The translations under genes were made by a program, and so were the position numbers. DNA of 64,000 nucleotides, taken from assembly GCA_017554145.1 (NCBI GenBank), contig JAFZIZ010000013.1:79685-143684 (forward strand). Reading direction: 5' to 3'. The DNA is from Prevotella sp. GTDB lineage: Bacteria > Bacteroidota > Bacteroidia > Bacteroidales > Bacteroidaceae. A model generated the notes under the pieces. That model had not been told where the DNA came from. It was given only the letters and a program-made list of their open reading frames with translations, and did no database searches. Positions 25,192 through 34,534 of the stretch are shown here, piece after piece (positions within the stretch are counted from its first letter, which is position 1; the number at the start of each line of letters is the position of its first letter).

Positions 25192-28100
25192 TTAGATACC
25201 CAGATTACCACCACGCTCCTGGAATGTCTTTAGGACATTGTTCAGTACGGGCTCTTGCTTCTGTCCCCACTGCTCGTCAACGCCCTCGCCCAATTGCAAG
25301 AGTTGGTTGAGGATATAGATGTGCATATAGCAACTGTCTTCCGACAGGCTGAACTGCTGATTGTCGAGGTTCAGATACCAGGTGACATACTGCATGGAGT
25401 TCTTCCAGAGTTGATTGACAAGTTGCATGGCTTTCTGCTTGTTGCCTATTGCTGCCCATGCACGAGCCATATCCAATGAACCTGAACTATAGCCATGAGG
25501 AATATTATAGCCAGGCAGTTCTTTCTCGCAGAGGTTAAGTACCTCTTCTGCCTGCTTGTTCTTTCCTTCACTGACAAGTTGAACAGCGAGTCTTGAGATG
25601 ATACGACGATGCGTGTAGCACATACGCATCACAGTCTCATCCAGATAGACGCCCTTCGTTTTGGCACCACCAAACTTAAAGCGATGCATCACATTGTCGT
25701 AGGTACGTTTCGTATCGAAGTTCTTTACGCCTTCGATGTTCTTACCATCAATGCTGGTCGTAAACGGAGTGATGCGGTAGGCAAGACCCTCGGTAATGGT
25801 ATTGTCACCCAAGTTGATGTAGTTCTCATCACCTACAGATACTGCCACATAGATAGGACGCGTCCAGTTACACTCTGCCAACATCTCCAGAATCATCAGG
25901 TCACCCTTGTAGAGTGCTGTCTTACCCTTGAGAGAGATAATCATCTTATCAGGGATAGAGTCGGAAGCCATCATCATACCACTCTTACGCACGGCCTCTT
26001 TGTCAATTGTCATATAGAGCGTGTCGGTAGGAATGACGTGGAACTCCGATGTCTTAGAACGTACCCAGTACTTGAGGATATTCTTCAATTCGAAAGGATC
26101 CTCGCCAAACTGTGCTTTTGCCTCTTCAGGATTCTGCTTGTAGAAATCCAGTATCGCCTGCTTCATGCTCGGCTCAATGGCGACATACTCATTCGTACCT
26201 GCACAGTATTCCAGACGGCTCCACGTAATGGGAACAGATGGGGAATCGTAGGCTGGACGACACATCTGGTCGATATACCAGTCGGTCTGCAGATAAGAGA
26301 GGTTGCAGACACGGGCATCGGTACGGAAGCCTTCTACATCCTGATTATACCACAAGGGGAAGGTATCGTTATCACCGTTGGTGAAGATAATCGGATTACC
26401 TTCATCTTGCAAGGACATCAGATAGTTCTGTCCGAAGTCACGGCAGCAATAGCGACCAGAGCGATCGTGGTCGTCCCATGTCTGGGATGCCATCTGAATA
26501 GGAACGAGCAGACAGGCTAACGATATCACAGAGGCAACGATGAGTTGTCCGTTCTTCAGTTTACGATTAATCAGATCGATAATAGCAGCAACACCAATAC
26601 CACACCAGATAGCGAAAGCATAGAACGAACCTGCGTATGCATAGTCACGTTCACGAGGCTGCATCGGTGTCTGGTTGAGGTAGATAACGATAGCGAGACC
26701 TGTCATGAAGAACAGGAAGAAGACGATCCAGAACTGACGAATACCAGCAGGCTCTATCTCTGTCTTTTCCTTGCCATCCACGACGATGCGGTTCTTACGG
26801 GTGTACCATGACTGCCAGAATAGTCCGATAAGACCTAACAACAGAGGCAAACAGTAGAATACGTTATGTCCCTTGTTCTCTTTCAACTCATCAGGCAGCG
26901 TATTCTGGTCCCCCAAGCGCCAAGAGTCAAACCAGTCGAAACCGGTAATCCAGTTGCCATGTTCCAGTTCTCCATTACCCTGTAGGTCGTTCTGACGACC
27001 AGCGAAGTTCCACATGAAGTAACGCCAGTACATGAAGTTACATTGGTAAGAGAGGAAGAAGCGCATGTTCTCCAACTGATTGGGAACCTTCACGCTCAAC
27101 ATCTCGCCACAACGGTCATACATCTCCTCATGACCATCGATCGATCCGCCCATCCAACTCTCGTAGGCAGCACGATGTGCCGAACTGTACATACGAGGGA
27201 AGAACATATTTTGGGCATACTGGTACTCGTCTTTATTGCGTACTACGAAGTATTCGTCCTTCTCGTCGGCAGAAGCCTTTTCCTTACGTTGCCATACAGG
27301 TGCACCCTTCTTCATGACAGGTTTACAGTATTCACCGTCTTTCTCCAAGGCAACCTGTGAGGTATAGGCCTGTCCGTAGAACAGCGGACGCTGTCCATAT
27401 TGCTCACGACCAAGGTATTCGCCCAGAGTGAAGATATCCTCTGGGGAATTCTGGTCCATCGGAGGATTTGCCGATGAACGAATGACGATGAGGGCGTAGG
27501 ATGAATAGCCAATCATCAGCATCAGCATACAAAGCAATGATGTGTTCTTGATGCGCGCCGTCACTAGCCACTGGCCTTTCTGCTTGTATTGCAGGACGAG
27601 CCATAAGACGATGAGTACCACGATACCAATCAGGACAGCACTCCAGCCATGTCCGTAGAAAGGAATACCCAACATGGCAACAGCCAATAGGAAAGCGATA
27701 TTCTGGCGACTCTGACTGACATCACGATGCGTCTCATAAATCGCCCATATCATAATACCGATCAACAGGAAGATATAAACAATCTCACCGGTATTGAACG
27801 GACAACCAAGGACGTTGACAAACAATAGTTCGAACCATCCACCTACCTGTACGATGCCAGGCACGACACCATAGAGTACGGCAGCCAAGATGACGAAGGA
27901 TATTCCCAATGCTATCAGTGAGCCGTAGAGGTCTTTTCTGGGCAGGCTCTGTGGGAACTTACGATAGTAATATACCAATACGATGGCTGGCAGACATAGC
28001 AGGTTGAGCAGGTGGACACCGATACTCAAGCCCGTCATATACATAATCAGGATTAGCCAACGGTCACTATGAGGCTCGTCGGCATGGTCTTCCCATTTCA

Positions 28101-28584
28101 GTATCAACCAGAAAACTACTGCCGTAAAGGCGGAAGAGTAAGCATATACCTCACCCTCGACAGCCGAAAACCAGAATGTGTCGCTGAATGTATAGATCAA
28201 TGCACCTACCATTGCCGAACCTTCGATAGCGATAGTCTTGGCAAGTGTCAATTCGCTCCAGTCCTTAATCAGCAGACGGCGCACCAAGTGCGAGATCGTC
28301 CAAAACAAGAACAGAATAGTGGCGGCAGACAACAAAGCACTCATGATATTCACCATCCGAGCCACTTGTGTGGGGTCACTGGTAAACTGTGAGAACAGAT
28401 TGGCTGTCAGCATGAAGAACGGGGCACCGGGTGGGTGACCTATTTCCAGTTTATAGCCTGTGGAGATAAATTCCGGACAGTCCCAGAAAGAGGCTGTCGG
28501 TTCGATTGTAGAGCAATATACGAAGGCAGCAATAAGAAAGCTGACCCAACCAAGGATATTGTCTACCAGTCTGAATTGTTTCAT
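25192..28584 (-). CDS. DUF2723 membrane protein, probable glycosyltransferase
   Basis: An 1130-residue inner-membrane protein characteristic of Bacteroidetes. The N-terminal 360 or so residues hold about 10-11 membrane segments and the DUF2723 start 'STIEPTASFWDCPEFISTGYKLEIGHPPGAPFF', in which the Asp/Glu pair after TASFW is the probable catalytic loop, as in polyprenol-dependent C-type glycosyltransferases and protein O-mannosyltransferases. More membrane segments lie around 570-700, followed by a large soluble periplasmic region with a TPR-like C-terminus. It could glycosylate secreted proteins or surface glycans. The acceptor is not visible. It heads a minus-strand gene run with the deacetylase, nhaD and serine hydrolase. 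Confidence 0.87.
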   Translation of the reverse strand: MKQFRLVDNILGWVSFLIAAFVYCSTIEPTASFWDCPEFISTGYKLEIGHPPGAPFFMLTANLFSQFTSDPTQVARMVNIMSALLSAATILFLFWTISHLVRRLLIKDWSELTLAKTIAIEGSAMVGALIYTFSDTFWFSAVEGEVYAYSSAFTAVVFWLILKWEDHADEPHSDRWLILIMYMTGLSIGVHLLNLLCLPAIVLVYYYRKFPQSLPRKDLYGSLIALGISFVILAAVLYGVVPGIVQVGGWFELLFVNVLGCPFNTGEIVYIFLLIGIMIWAIYETHRDVSQSRQNIAFLLAVAMLGIPFYGHGWSAVLIGIVVLIVLWLVLQYKQKGQWLVTARIKNTSLLCMLMLMIGYSSYALIVIRSSANPPMDQNSPEDIFTLGEYLGREQYGQRPLFYGQAYTSQVALEKDGEYCKPVMKKGAPVWQRKEKASADEKDEYFVVRNKDEYQYAQNMFFPRMYSSAHRAAYESWMGGSIDGHEEMYDRCGEMLSVKVPNQLENMRFFLSYQCNFMYWRYFMWNFAGRQNDLQGNGELEHGNWITGFDWFDSWRLGDQNTLPDELKENKGHNVFYCLPLLLGLIGLFWQSWYTRKNRIVVDGKEKTEIEPAGIRQFWIVFFLFFMTGLAIVIYLNQTPMQPRERDYAYAGSFYAFAIWCGIGVAAIIDLINRKLKNGQLIVASVISLACLLVPIQMASQTWDDHDRSGRYCCRDFGQNYLMSLQDEGNPIIFTNGDNDTFPLWYNQDVEGFRTDARVCNLSYLQTDWYIDQMCRPAYDSPSVPITWSRLEYCAGTNEYVAIEPSMKQAILDFYKQNPEEAKAQFGEDPFELKNILKYWVRSKTSEFHVIPTDTLYMTIDKEAVRKSGMMMASDSIPDKMIISLKGKTALYKGDLMILEMLAECNWTRPIYVAVSVGDENYINLGDNTITEGLAYRITPFTTSIDGKNIEGVKNFDTKRTYDNVMHRFKFGGAKTKGVYLDETVMRMCYTHRRIISRLAVQLVSEGKNKQAEEVLNLCEKELPGYNIPHGYSSGSLDMARAWAAIGNKQKAMQLVNQLWKNSMQYVTWYLNLDNQQFSLSEDSCYMHIYILNQLLQLGEGVDEQWGQKQEPVLNNVLKTFQERGGNLGI

Positions 28585-28616
28585 GATTTATATTGTCAAT
28601 GTTTGATTCTAAGCTG

Positions 28617-28624
28617 CAAAGGTA
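28617..28624 (-). promoter_or_regulatory. -7 promoter element for the DUF2723 operon
   Basis: TACCTTTG followed by CAGC on the minus strand, 32 bp before the ATG; no -33 TTTG at normal spacing. Confidence 0.5.
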
Positions 28625-28630
28625 ACATAT

Positions 28631-28660
28631 TTAATTGACAATTGGCGATTGGCAATTGAT
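28631..28660. repeat. Degenerate 7-bp repeat array
   Basis: On the minus strand four units in a row: CAATTGC, CAATCGC, CAATTGT, CAATTAA. It lies between the end of the YqaA-type gene and the DUF2723 promoter. Confidence 0.6.
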
Positions 28661-28668
28661 AATTTATA

Positions 28669-29121
28669 CTAAAAAAACAATTGGGCACCATAAATCAGCA
28701 CCACATAACGCAGGAATTTGCCGATGGTGATACTGGTAATTGAGATGGGAATGTTAGCGCGCATCAGTCCTAAGACGATGGTGATGGCACTGCCGAGGAT
28801 AGGTACGAAGGCGAAGAATCCCATCCAAGCACCACGTCCTCCCATGAAGCGTGTCGCCTTGTCGAGTTGCTCCTTGCTGACGTGCAGGTATTTCTCTATC
28901 CATTCGAGTTTACCCAAGCGACCGACGGTGAAGTTGAACATGCCGCCTGCCACATTGCCGATAGTACCATAGATAATCAGTCCCCAAGGGTCAAGACCTG
29001 CTGCCAATAGCCCCATCATCACCGCCTCACTGGAAAACGGGAAGAATGAGCCCGCCACGAAAGCCGTGATGAGCATACCCCAGTAGCCGTAACTGATTAG
29101 AAGAGCGATGATGACATCCAT
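28669..29121 (-). CDS. YqaA/DedA-related (VTT domain) inner-membrane protein
   Basis: A 150-residue membrane protein with four to five hydrophobic segments. The sequence 'FVAGSFFPFSSEAVMMGLLAAG' and the later 'GRGAWMGFFAFVPILGSAITIVLGLMRA' match the small YqaA branch of the VTT/DedA family, where the F.P..SE and PILG re-entrant motifs are conserved. DedA-family proteins are linked to lipid scrambling and membrane homeostasis. The role of the YqaA branch is unknown. Its start overlaps the end of the upstream membrane-protein gene by 25 bp, so the two are translationally coupled. Confidence 0.85.
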   Translation of the reverse strand: MDVIIALLISYGYWGMLITAFVAGSFFPFSSEAVMMGLLAAGLDPWGLIIYGTIGNVAGGMFNFTVGRLGKLEWIEKYLHVSKEQLDKATRFMGGRGAWMGFFAFVPILGSAITIVLGLMRANIPISITSITIGKFLRYVVLIYGAQLFF

Positions 29122-30035
29122 AGGTTATAACCTGTGAGTACAAGAGCGATGATGCTGATAATACAGAACGTGATATTGGTCACCTTCGTATGCGTCAGTG
29201 CGATATAATGCCCGATTAGTGGTGCCGTATTGATAATCATAATGCGTATCAGCATATCAAAGTGTTGTGGTTGCAGACAGATAAATACTGTTGTCAGGAA
29301 ATCTATCCAGATGAAGATGCTGAAGAGTTGACGGATACGAATCTTGTCATAAGTACTGGTACGCCAGAAATGTACCGTACCGATAACGGCAAGGACGATC
29401 AGAAAGGCGAAGGTGGCTATCTGTCCCGTGTTGAGGACGCTGAAGTCAAACGGGAGTTGGAAGTCTGTCAACAAGGCGAAATGGTCGATGAGCCATGTGA
29501 AGTCCTCCTGATAAATCAGCCAACAAGAGCCCAACCAATAGGGCGTGATGATACCCAAGAGGGATGCTAGGAACGTTCTCCAAGAGAGTGTCTGTAGTCT
29601 GGTCAGCATCAATGCCCATAGAACGGGTACATAAAAGAGGATATGTATAAAGGTGAGACTTGCCAGTCCTACGCATAAAAAACCATAATAGGTCCATCCT
29701 GTGGAGGCTTTGTCCTGATAAGAGCGAAACAGTATCAGACAAGCAGCCACGACACATAGTTGAGTGAAGTTACCTGGCAGCGAAGGAAACAGGAAGCACG
29801 CCATACAGGAGAGCACCAAGAAGGTTGCCGACACGATGCGTGAGTAGATGCGGATAAGGGCGTTGCTGTTGTTTAATTCCACCATCAGATAGGTCGTCAA
29901 CAGAAAACATGCAAACTGTAGCCACCACTGCTCCTTCACGAGTCCGCCCAAAAGCCACATGCCTATCGCATAACATAGAGCGATAGGCAATGCTATTCTA
30001 CTTTCCGATACCTTATTCTGTAATCGCTTTACCAA
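29097..30035 (-). CDS. Conserved multi-pass membrane protein of unknown function
   Basis: A 312-residue protein with about nine to ten hydrophobic segments and no recognised domain. A possible TTG start at 30035 follows a GAGG sequence by 5 bp, which could be a real Shine-Dalgarno site; no in-frame ATG exists before residue 27. The start is therefore uncertain. The GAGG itself lies in the last unit of a 7-bp repeat array (30036-30072) that separates this gene from purD. It overlaps the YqaA-type gene by 25 bp, so a shared membrane function is likely. In other Bacteroidales similar proteins occur next to purD, as far as I remember. Confidence 0.6.
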   Translation of the reverse strand: MVKRLQNKVSESRIALPIALCYAIGMWLLGGLVKEQWWLQFACFLLTTYLMVELNNSNALIRIYSRIVSATFLVLSCMACFLFPSLPGNFTQLCVVAACLILFRSYQDKASTGWTYYGFLCVGLASLTFIHILFYVPVLWALMLTRLQTLSWRTFLASLLGIITPYWLGSCWLIYQEDFTWLIDHFALLTDFQLPFDFSVLNTGQIATFAFLIVLAVIGTVHFWRTSTYDKIRIRQLFSIFIWIDFLTTVFICLQPQHFDMLIRIMIINTAPLIGHYIALTHTKVTNITFCIISIIALVLTGYNLWMSSSLF

Positions 30036-30072
30036 CTTTACCTCTTTAACCTTTAACCTATAACCGTTAACC
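30036..30072. repeat. Degenerate 7-bp repeat array between purD and the membrane-protein gene
   Basis: On the minus strand, GGTTAAC, GGTTATA, GGTTAAA, GGTTAAA, then GAGGTAAA and GTTGGTAAA. It starts within 3 bp of the purD stop codon and supplies the only candidate ribosome-binding site of the next gene. Confidence 0.65.
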
Positions 30073-30073
30073 T

Positions 30074-31342
30074 TTACAGGTCTGCTCCGATATCACGACG
30101 GAAATACTTGTCTGTGAACTGAATTTTCTGAGCCTCTTCGAACGACTTCTGCAAGGCTTCTGCCTTGTCCTTTCCATAGGAAGAGACAGCAATGACACGA
30201 CCACCGTTGGTGACTACCTGTCCGTCTTTCAGTGCCGTACCGCTATGGAAGACGATAGAACCTTCCACGTTCTCAATACCGCTGATGGGATAGCCCTTCT
30301 TGTATTCCTGAGGATAACCGCCACTGACGAGCATCACGCAGACGGCAGCACGGGGGTCGAACTCAATGGCGTGCTGGTCGAGATTACCTGCTGCCACTCC
30401 TTCAAAGAGGTCTACGATGTCGCTCTTCAGGCGCAGCATCACACTCTCTGTCTCTGGGTCGCCCATACGACAGTTGTATTCAATCACCATCGGCTCACCT
30501 TTCACATTGATGAGTCCGAAGAAGATAAAGCCTTTGTAGTCGATATTCTCGGCAGCCAAGCCCTCAACGGTAGGACGGATGATACGGTCTTCTACCTTCT
30601 GCATCCACTCTTTCGTAGCGAAGGGAACAGGCGTTACACTACCCATGCCGCCCGTATTCAGACCTGTATCGTGCTCGCCAATGCGCTTATAGTCTTTTGC
30701 CTCAGGCAGGATCTTGTAGTGCTGACCGTCTGTCAAAACGAAGACACTGCACTCGATACCACTCAGGAACTCCTCGATAACCACTCTGGAAGAGGCATTG
30801 CCGAACATACCGCCCAGCATCTCCTTCAGTTCCTTCTTCGCTTCGTCGAGGGTGGGGAGAATCAGTACGCCCTTACCGGCACAGAGTCCGTCGGCCTTCA
30901 AGACGTAGGGAGCCTCGAGTGTTTCCAAGAAAGCTAAACCTTCCTGCAGGTGTTCACCATCGAACGTCTCGTATTTGGCTGTCGGGATATTGTGACGCTG
31001 CATGAAAGCCTTGGCGAAGTCCTTTGAGCCTTCGAGCACGGCACCTGCCTTTGAAGGACCGATGACGGGGATGTCCTTCGTGCGAGCATCCTCTTTCAGG
31101 TTGTCGTAGATACCCTTTACCAGCGGGTCTTCAGGACCTACCACCACCATATCTATCTGTTTCTCCACACAGAAAGCCTTCACTGCCTCGAAATCATCAG
31201 CCTTCATGCTGACGTTTTCACCACAGTTACTCGTACCAGCATTACCTGGTGCAATATACAGTTTCTCACACTTCTCACTCTGAGCGATTTTCCAAGCCAG
31301 TGCATGCTCACGACCGCCACTGCCTAACAATAATATCTTCAT
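30074..31342 (-). CDS. purD: Phosphoribosylamine-glycine ligase
   Basis: Second step of purine biosynthesis: joins glycine to 5-phosphoribosylamine with ATP. The 422-residue protein begins with the typical [17 protein letters not shown] and contains [12 protein letters not shown], the ATP-grasp signatures [13 protein letters not shown] and [33 protein letters not shown], and the metal-binding [12 protein letters not shown]. The start at 31342 is preferred to one 42 bp upstream because of these family features and because a -7 element lies at 31372-31379. It is divergent from greA. Confidence 0.97.
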   Translation of the reverse strand: MKILLLGSGGREHALAWKIAQSEKCEKLYIAPGNAGTSNCGENVSMKADDFEAVKAFCVEKQIDMVVVGPEDPLVKGIYDNLKEDARTKDIPVIGPSKAGAVLEGSKDFAKAFMQRHNIPTAKYETFDGEHLQEGLAFLETLEAPYVLKADGLCAGKGVLILPTLDEAKKELKEMLGGMFGNASSRVVIEEFLSGIECSVFVLTDGQHYKILPEAKDYKRIGEHDTGLNTGGMGSVTPVPFATKEWMQKVEDRIIRPTVEGLAAENIDYKGFIFFGLINVKGEPMVIEYNCRMGDPETESVMLRLKSDIVDLFEGVAAGNLDQHAIEFDPRAAVCVMLVSGGYPQEYKKGYPISGIENVEGSIVFHSGTALKDGQVVTNGGRVIAVSSYGKDKAEALQKSFEEAQKIQFTDKYFRRDIGADL

Positions 31343-31371
31343 TCTTCCGTCGATTTTTAAAAATAATGTTG

Positions 31372-31379
31372 CAAAGTTA
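31372..31379 (-). promoter_or_regulatory. -7 promoter element for purD
   Basis: TAACTTTG on the minus strand fits TAnnTTTG, 30 bp before the ATG. No clear -33 element. Confidence 0.5.
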
Positions 31380-31389
31380 GGCATTTTAA

Positions 31390-31419
31390 TTGAAATCTGA
31401 GAAATATTCCGTAATTTTG
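31390..31419 (+). promoter_or_regulatory. Promoter for greA
   Basis: TTG-N19-TAATTTTG on the + strand. The start would lie at about 31426, about 30 bp before the ATG at 31455; it rules out the GTG start at 31419. Confidence 0.65.
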
Positions 31420-31454
31420 TGCGCAGTTTTGAGATACTTTATGAATTAAGGACT

Positions 31455-31919
31455 ATGGAATATATGTCTCAGGAAGGCTACGACAAACTCGTTGCCGAAC
31501 TTCGTCACATGGAGAGTGTAGAACTGCCTCAGGTTCGCGAGGCTATTGCCGAGGCGCGTGATAAGGGCGATCTCAGCGAGAACTTCGAGTATCATGCCGC
31601 CAAGCGTGAGCAGTCGCGCCTATTGGGTCGCATCCGCTTCAAGCAGCGCATACTCGAGAATGCCCGTGTCATTGATACCTCGCTATTGGGCAGCGACAGC
31701 GTCGGCTTGCTCAGCCGTGTCGAGATGACCAATCTCGCCAATAACAGTCGTATGAGTTATACCATTGTCAGTCCCCACGAGGCGAATCTCCGCGAAGGCA
31801 AGATATCCATCAAGTCGCCCATTGCCCAAGCCTTATTAAACAAAAAGGCGGGCGATACCGTCGAAGTGCGCGTCCCAGCCGGCACCCTCCGCCTCCGTAT
31901 CGAGAGCATTCAGTTATAA
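31455..31919 (+). CDS. greA: Transcription elongation factor GreA
   Basis: A 154-residue factor that enters the RNA polymerase secondary channel and stimulates cleavage of backtracked RNA. The N-terminal coiled coil carries the tip motif EARDKGDLSENFEYHAAK, with the acidic residues needed for cleavage stimulation, and the C-terminal FKBP-like domain includes YTIVSPHEANLREGKIS and SPIAQALLNKKAGD. The start at 31455 (MEYMSQEGY) matches family starts; frames extend upstream but precede the promoter at 31390-31419. The next gene begins 1 bp after the stop, so both are co-transcribed. Confidence 0.96.
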   Translation: MEYMSQEGYDKLVAELRHMESVELPQVREAIAEARDKGDLSENFEYHAAKREQSRLLGRIRFKQRILENARVIDTSLLGSDSVGLLSRVEMTNLANNSRMSYTIVSPHEANLREGKISIKSPIAQALLNKKAGDTVEVRVPAGTLRLRIESIQL

Positions 31920-31920
31920 G

Positions 31921-32844
31921 ATGTTCAAGAAGATCTGTGATTTCATTGCCCGATGGATGGGATTGATGGTCCTCTTAGTGGCTGTCGTATCCCTATGTCT
32001 GCCCGCCTCATTCCAATGGGTCGATACGTGGGCTATCAATCCGATGCTGGGTGTGATCATGTTCGGTATGGGGTTGACGCTCTCGCCGCATGACTTCCGT
32101 ATCGTACTCAGTCGCCCAAAGGATATCCTTATCGGCTGTCTGGCTCAGTTTACGGTGATGCCGTTGTTGGCATGGGGGTTGACGTGGATATTCTCTCTTC
32201 CCAAAGAACTCGCCCTTGGTGTCATCCTCGTAGGTTGTTGCCCTGGTGGAACGGCATCCAATGTCATCACCTATCTGGCAAAGGGTGACTTAGCCCTTTC
32301 TGTCGGCATGACGGCTACCTCAACACTACTTGCCCCCGTCTTGACACCCCTGTTGGTATGGCTGATGGCTGGAACGATGGTCGATGTCGATACCCTCGGC
32401 ATGCTTCAGAGTATCGTCTATGTCGTAATAGCCCCTATCATCATCGGTTTGCTGTGTCAGCGTTATCTGCCTCAGGCGACGAAGAGCGTGGTGCCCTATC
32501 TGCCAGCATTCTCTTCCATCGTTATCGCCTTGGTCGTAGGCATCATCGTTTCCCATAATGCAGACAGGCTGTTGGTAGGTGGATTGATTGTTATTCTGGT
32601 CGTCATGGCTCACAATCTGTTGGGACTCTCCATCGGTTTCCTGCTCGGTCGTCTCATACGCTTGCCGAAACCAAAATGCGTCGCCGTCAGCATCGAGGTA
32701 GGTATGCAGAACTCTGGTCTTGCCTCCTCGTTGGCAGTCTTACATTTTGCCGCCTATCCCCTTGCCACGATACCAGGTGCCATCTTCAGTGTCTGGCATA
32801 ATATCAGCGGTGCATTAGCCGCAAAATGGTATCAGCAGATATAA
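31921..32844 (+). CDS. BASS-family (bile acid:Na+ symporter-like) transporter
   Basis: A 307-residue inner-membrane protein with about nine to ten hydrophobic segments. The family signature VGCCPGGTASNVITYLAKGDLALSV lies near residues 105-130, and a second crossing motif, EVGMQNSGLASSLAVLHF, is in the C-terminal half. It should import an organic anion with Na+. Bacterial members transport substrates such as pantoate or 2-oxo acids as well as bile acids, so the substrate is open. The ATG follows the greA stop by 1 bp. The gene converges with the 32861-33454 gene without an obvious terminator. Confidence 0.9.
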   Translation: MFKKICDFIARWMGLMVLLVAVVSLCLPASFQWVDTWAINPMLGVIMFGMGLTLSPHDFRIVLSRPKDILIGCLAQFTVMPLLAWGLTWIFSLPKELALGVILVGCCPGGTASNVITYLAKGDLALSVGMTATSTLLAPVLTPLLVWLMAGTMVDVDTLGMLQSIVYVVIAPIIIGLLCQRYLPQATKSVVPYLPAFSSIVIALVVGIIVSHNADRLLVGGLIVILVVMAHNLLGLSIGFLLGRLIRLPKPKCVAVSIEVGMQNSGLASSLAVLHFAAYPLATIPGAIFSVWHNISGALAAKWYQQI

Positions 32845-32860
32845 TTTAGGAGTGTCAGAC

Positions 32861-33454
32861 TTATTTAATTTTGATGCCGATAACGTAGAAATGGGGGATA
32901 GACTTCAGGATGTCTGACGTGAGGTCGGGCTTGATGAAATTATCACCGCAGAAACGGCAGGCGCCATGTTCGGGCTCATACCAATAAGAACCATAGAGGA
33001 CGAGAGGGATGAACTTATTTTTCTCGAATGGCGCAACGAGTTCGAAGGGGCGTGACTCATACATGTACCACTTTTCGGAGGGATTGGCGGGATCAAATAT
33101 CGGCATCAAAGGAAGGCGGCTGTTGAAACCTCTACTCTCGGAGAAGTTGACAACATAGCAACCCGTGGAATCGTTGTCGGTAGGGATGATTCCAATGATG
33201 AGTTTCTCTCCCATACTCATAGTAATGCTGAAGCCTGCGACTTCCCTCGGTTCTTGACCTTTCTTGTATTCCATGACAATGGGCTCGACTTGTGCGTCCT
33301 TAAAATCCTTCGTGTCAAAACTATGGACCTTATAGCCTTGTGCTTTGAGCAGTGGCAGGTAGTCATTGATTGACGCCTCATTCATTTTAATCTCTTGTGC
33401 CTGTCCTGTCAATGCGACGAGGGCGAGCAATGTGCTAATGATAGTTTTCTTCAT
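32861..33454 (-). CDS. Small secreted protein of unknown function
   Basis: A 197-residue protein with signal peptide MKKTIISTLLALVALTGQAQ. No family recognised. The mature part contains 'YLPLLKAQGYKVHSFDTKDF' and aromatic, Pro-rich stretches (SEKWYMYESRPFELV, YGSYWYEPEHGACRFCG), with a CRFC pair that may bind metal or form a disulfide. It is the last gene of an apparent operon after the DUF2975 membrane protein and the HTH regulator, 26 bp downstream of the latter. A role in envelope or stress sensing with these two is possible but not shown. Confidence 0.6.
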   Translation of the reverse strand: MKKTIISTLLALVALTGQAQEIKMNEASINDYLPLLKAQGYKVHSFDTKDFKDAQVEPIVMEYKKGQEPREVAGFSITMSMGEKLIIGIIPTDNDSTGCYVVNFSESRGFNSRLPLMPIFDPANPSEKWYMYESRPFELVAPFEKNKFIPLVLYGSYWYEPEHGACRFCGDNFIKPDLTSDILKSIPHFYVIGIKIK

Positions 33455-33480
33455 ATTTTGAATTGGTTCTATAGGATCTT

Positions 33481-33687
33481 TTATTCATCTCTATACTCGA
33501 GAATGTCGCCAGGCTGACAGTCGAGTGCCTGACAGATGGCTTCCAAGGTAGAGAAGCGGATAGCCTTTGCCTTGCCGGTCTTCAGGATGGAGAGATTGGC
33601 CTGGGTAATGCCAATCTTCTCCGCCAGTTCTTGTGATGATATCTTTCGTTTGGCCATCATCACGTCTACATTTACGATGATACTCAT
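33481..33687 (-). CDS. Small Cro/CI-type HTH regulator
   Basis: A 68-residue DNA-binding protein: MMAKRKISSQELAEKIGITQANLSILKTGKAKAIRFSTLEAICQALDCQPGDILEY, the five-helix XRE/YozG-like fold. It has no sensor domain. Such regulators are often paired with DUF2975 membrane proteins, as here: the DUF2975 gene lies 12 bp upstream, and a secreted protein gene lies 26 bp downstream. It probably regulates its own operon. The promoter at 34441-34471 drives the set. Confidence 0.9.
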   Translation of the reverse strand: MSIIVNVDVMMAKRKISSQELAEKIGITQANLSILKTGKAKAIRFSTLEAICQALDCQPGDILEYRDE

Positions 33688-33699
33688 AATACCCGATGT

Positions 33700-34398
33700 T
33701 TAGATAGTTAATTCCTGTTCCTCCTTCAGGTCCTTACCCATAAGGATAATCTGCGAAATCATCATCAGCGCCAAACCTGTAAGGATATACATGCCGTTGC
33801 ACTCATTCTTGAACACGATATAATAGTCGGCCATCTGGATGTGACTGATGAAATATTGTGTCGTGATGTATGATGTGGCAAGTGTGAATAGATACAGACC
33901 TGAGAGCAGAATGCCCGCCGTCTCCAGATATTTTGACACCTTCGTCACAAAGATTTCTCCTTTTCGGATTTTGAAGATGAGTTTGAAGACCAAGACGAGA
34001 ATCCAGATAGCTACAATGATGACAACAACGGCTGTCGAGAGAATGAGAATGGAAGGGATGTGCGACTGCACTTTGTTCATGGGAACGCCGAGGTCCACCT
34101 TTTTCATATTAACCTGATAAGTCTGATCCTTGGTCTTGGATAGCAGCACCTTTCGGTCTGGCGTGTCCTTGGGCACCACGTTCACTTCATACGACATTGT
34201 GAGGTGCCTGTTGGTGATGACGGTGCCACTGGGCAGCGTGTCGCGACTCATGAATTCTGGTGGACAATCCGCAAATTCCAACTTTTCCTCAGACGTTCCC
34301 GTCCAAGTATAGTTGTTGTAATGGAAGGTACTTGTGACTGCCAGAATGATGAATGTTACGATAAACAGCGTACTGTAAATCTTTAGTTTTTTGTTCAT
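33700..34398 (-). CDS. DUF2975 membrane protein
   Basis: A 232-residue protein with about four membrane segments: one at the N-terminus (residues 8-24), one near 112-140 (ILILSTAVVVIIVAIWILVLVF) and two in the C-terminal third. A periplasmic loop of about 80 residues sits between the first two. The charged 'FKIRKGEIFVTKVSKYLETAG' segment in the middle is the conserved hallmark of DUF2975. The family is uncharacterised but very often adjacent to a small HTH regulator, here 33481-33687. Its promoter is one of the best in the window. Confidence 0.83.
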   Translation of the reverse strand: MNKKLKIYSTLFIVTFIILAVTSTFHYNNYTWTGTSEEKLEFADCPPEFMSRDTLPSGTVITNRHLTMSYEVNVVPKDTPDRKVLLSKTKDQTYQVNMKKVDLGVPMNKVQSHIPSILILSTAVVVIIVAIWILVLVFKLIFKIRKGEIFVTKVSKYLETAGILLSGLYLFTLATSYITTQYFISHIQMADYYIVFKNECNGMYILTGLALMMISQIILMGKDLKEEQELTI

Positions 34399-34440
34399 AA
34401 TTGATATAAATTTATTGTTAAACGATAATTATTTTCGGTG

Positions 34441-34471
34441 CAAAGATAAACTTTATTTCTTAATCTCCAAA
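34441..34471 (-). promoter_or_regulatory. Promoter for the DUF2975-HTH operon
   Basis: On the minus strand TTTG-N19-TATCTTTG, an exact match to the Bacteroidales consensus; leader about 35 nt. Confidence 0.75.
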
Positions 34472-34534
34472 GAAAAATGTAACTTTTTTATCGAAAAACA
34501 ATAAAATTTTATCAAAATACCCTATTTGAGAGGT

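Noticed and set aside
31343-31384. Longer purD start
   Set aside because: It overlaps the -7 element and family members begin at [14 protein letters not shown].
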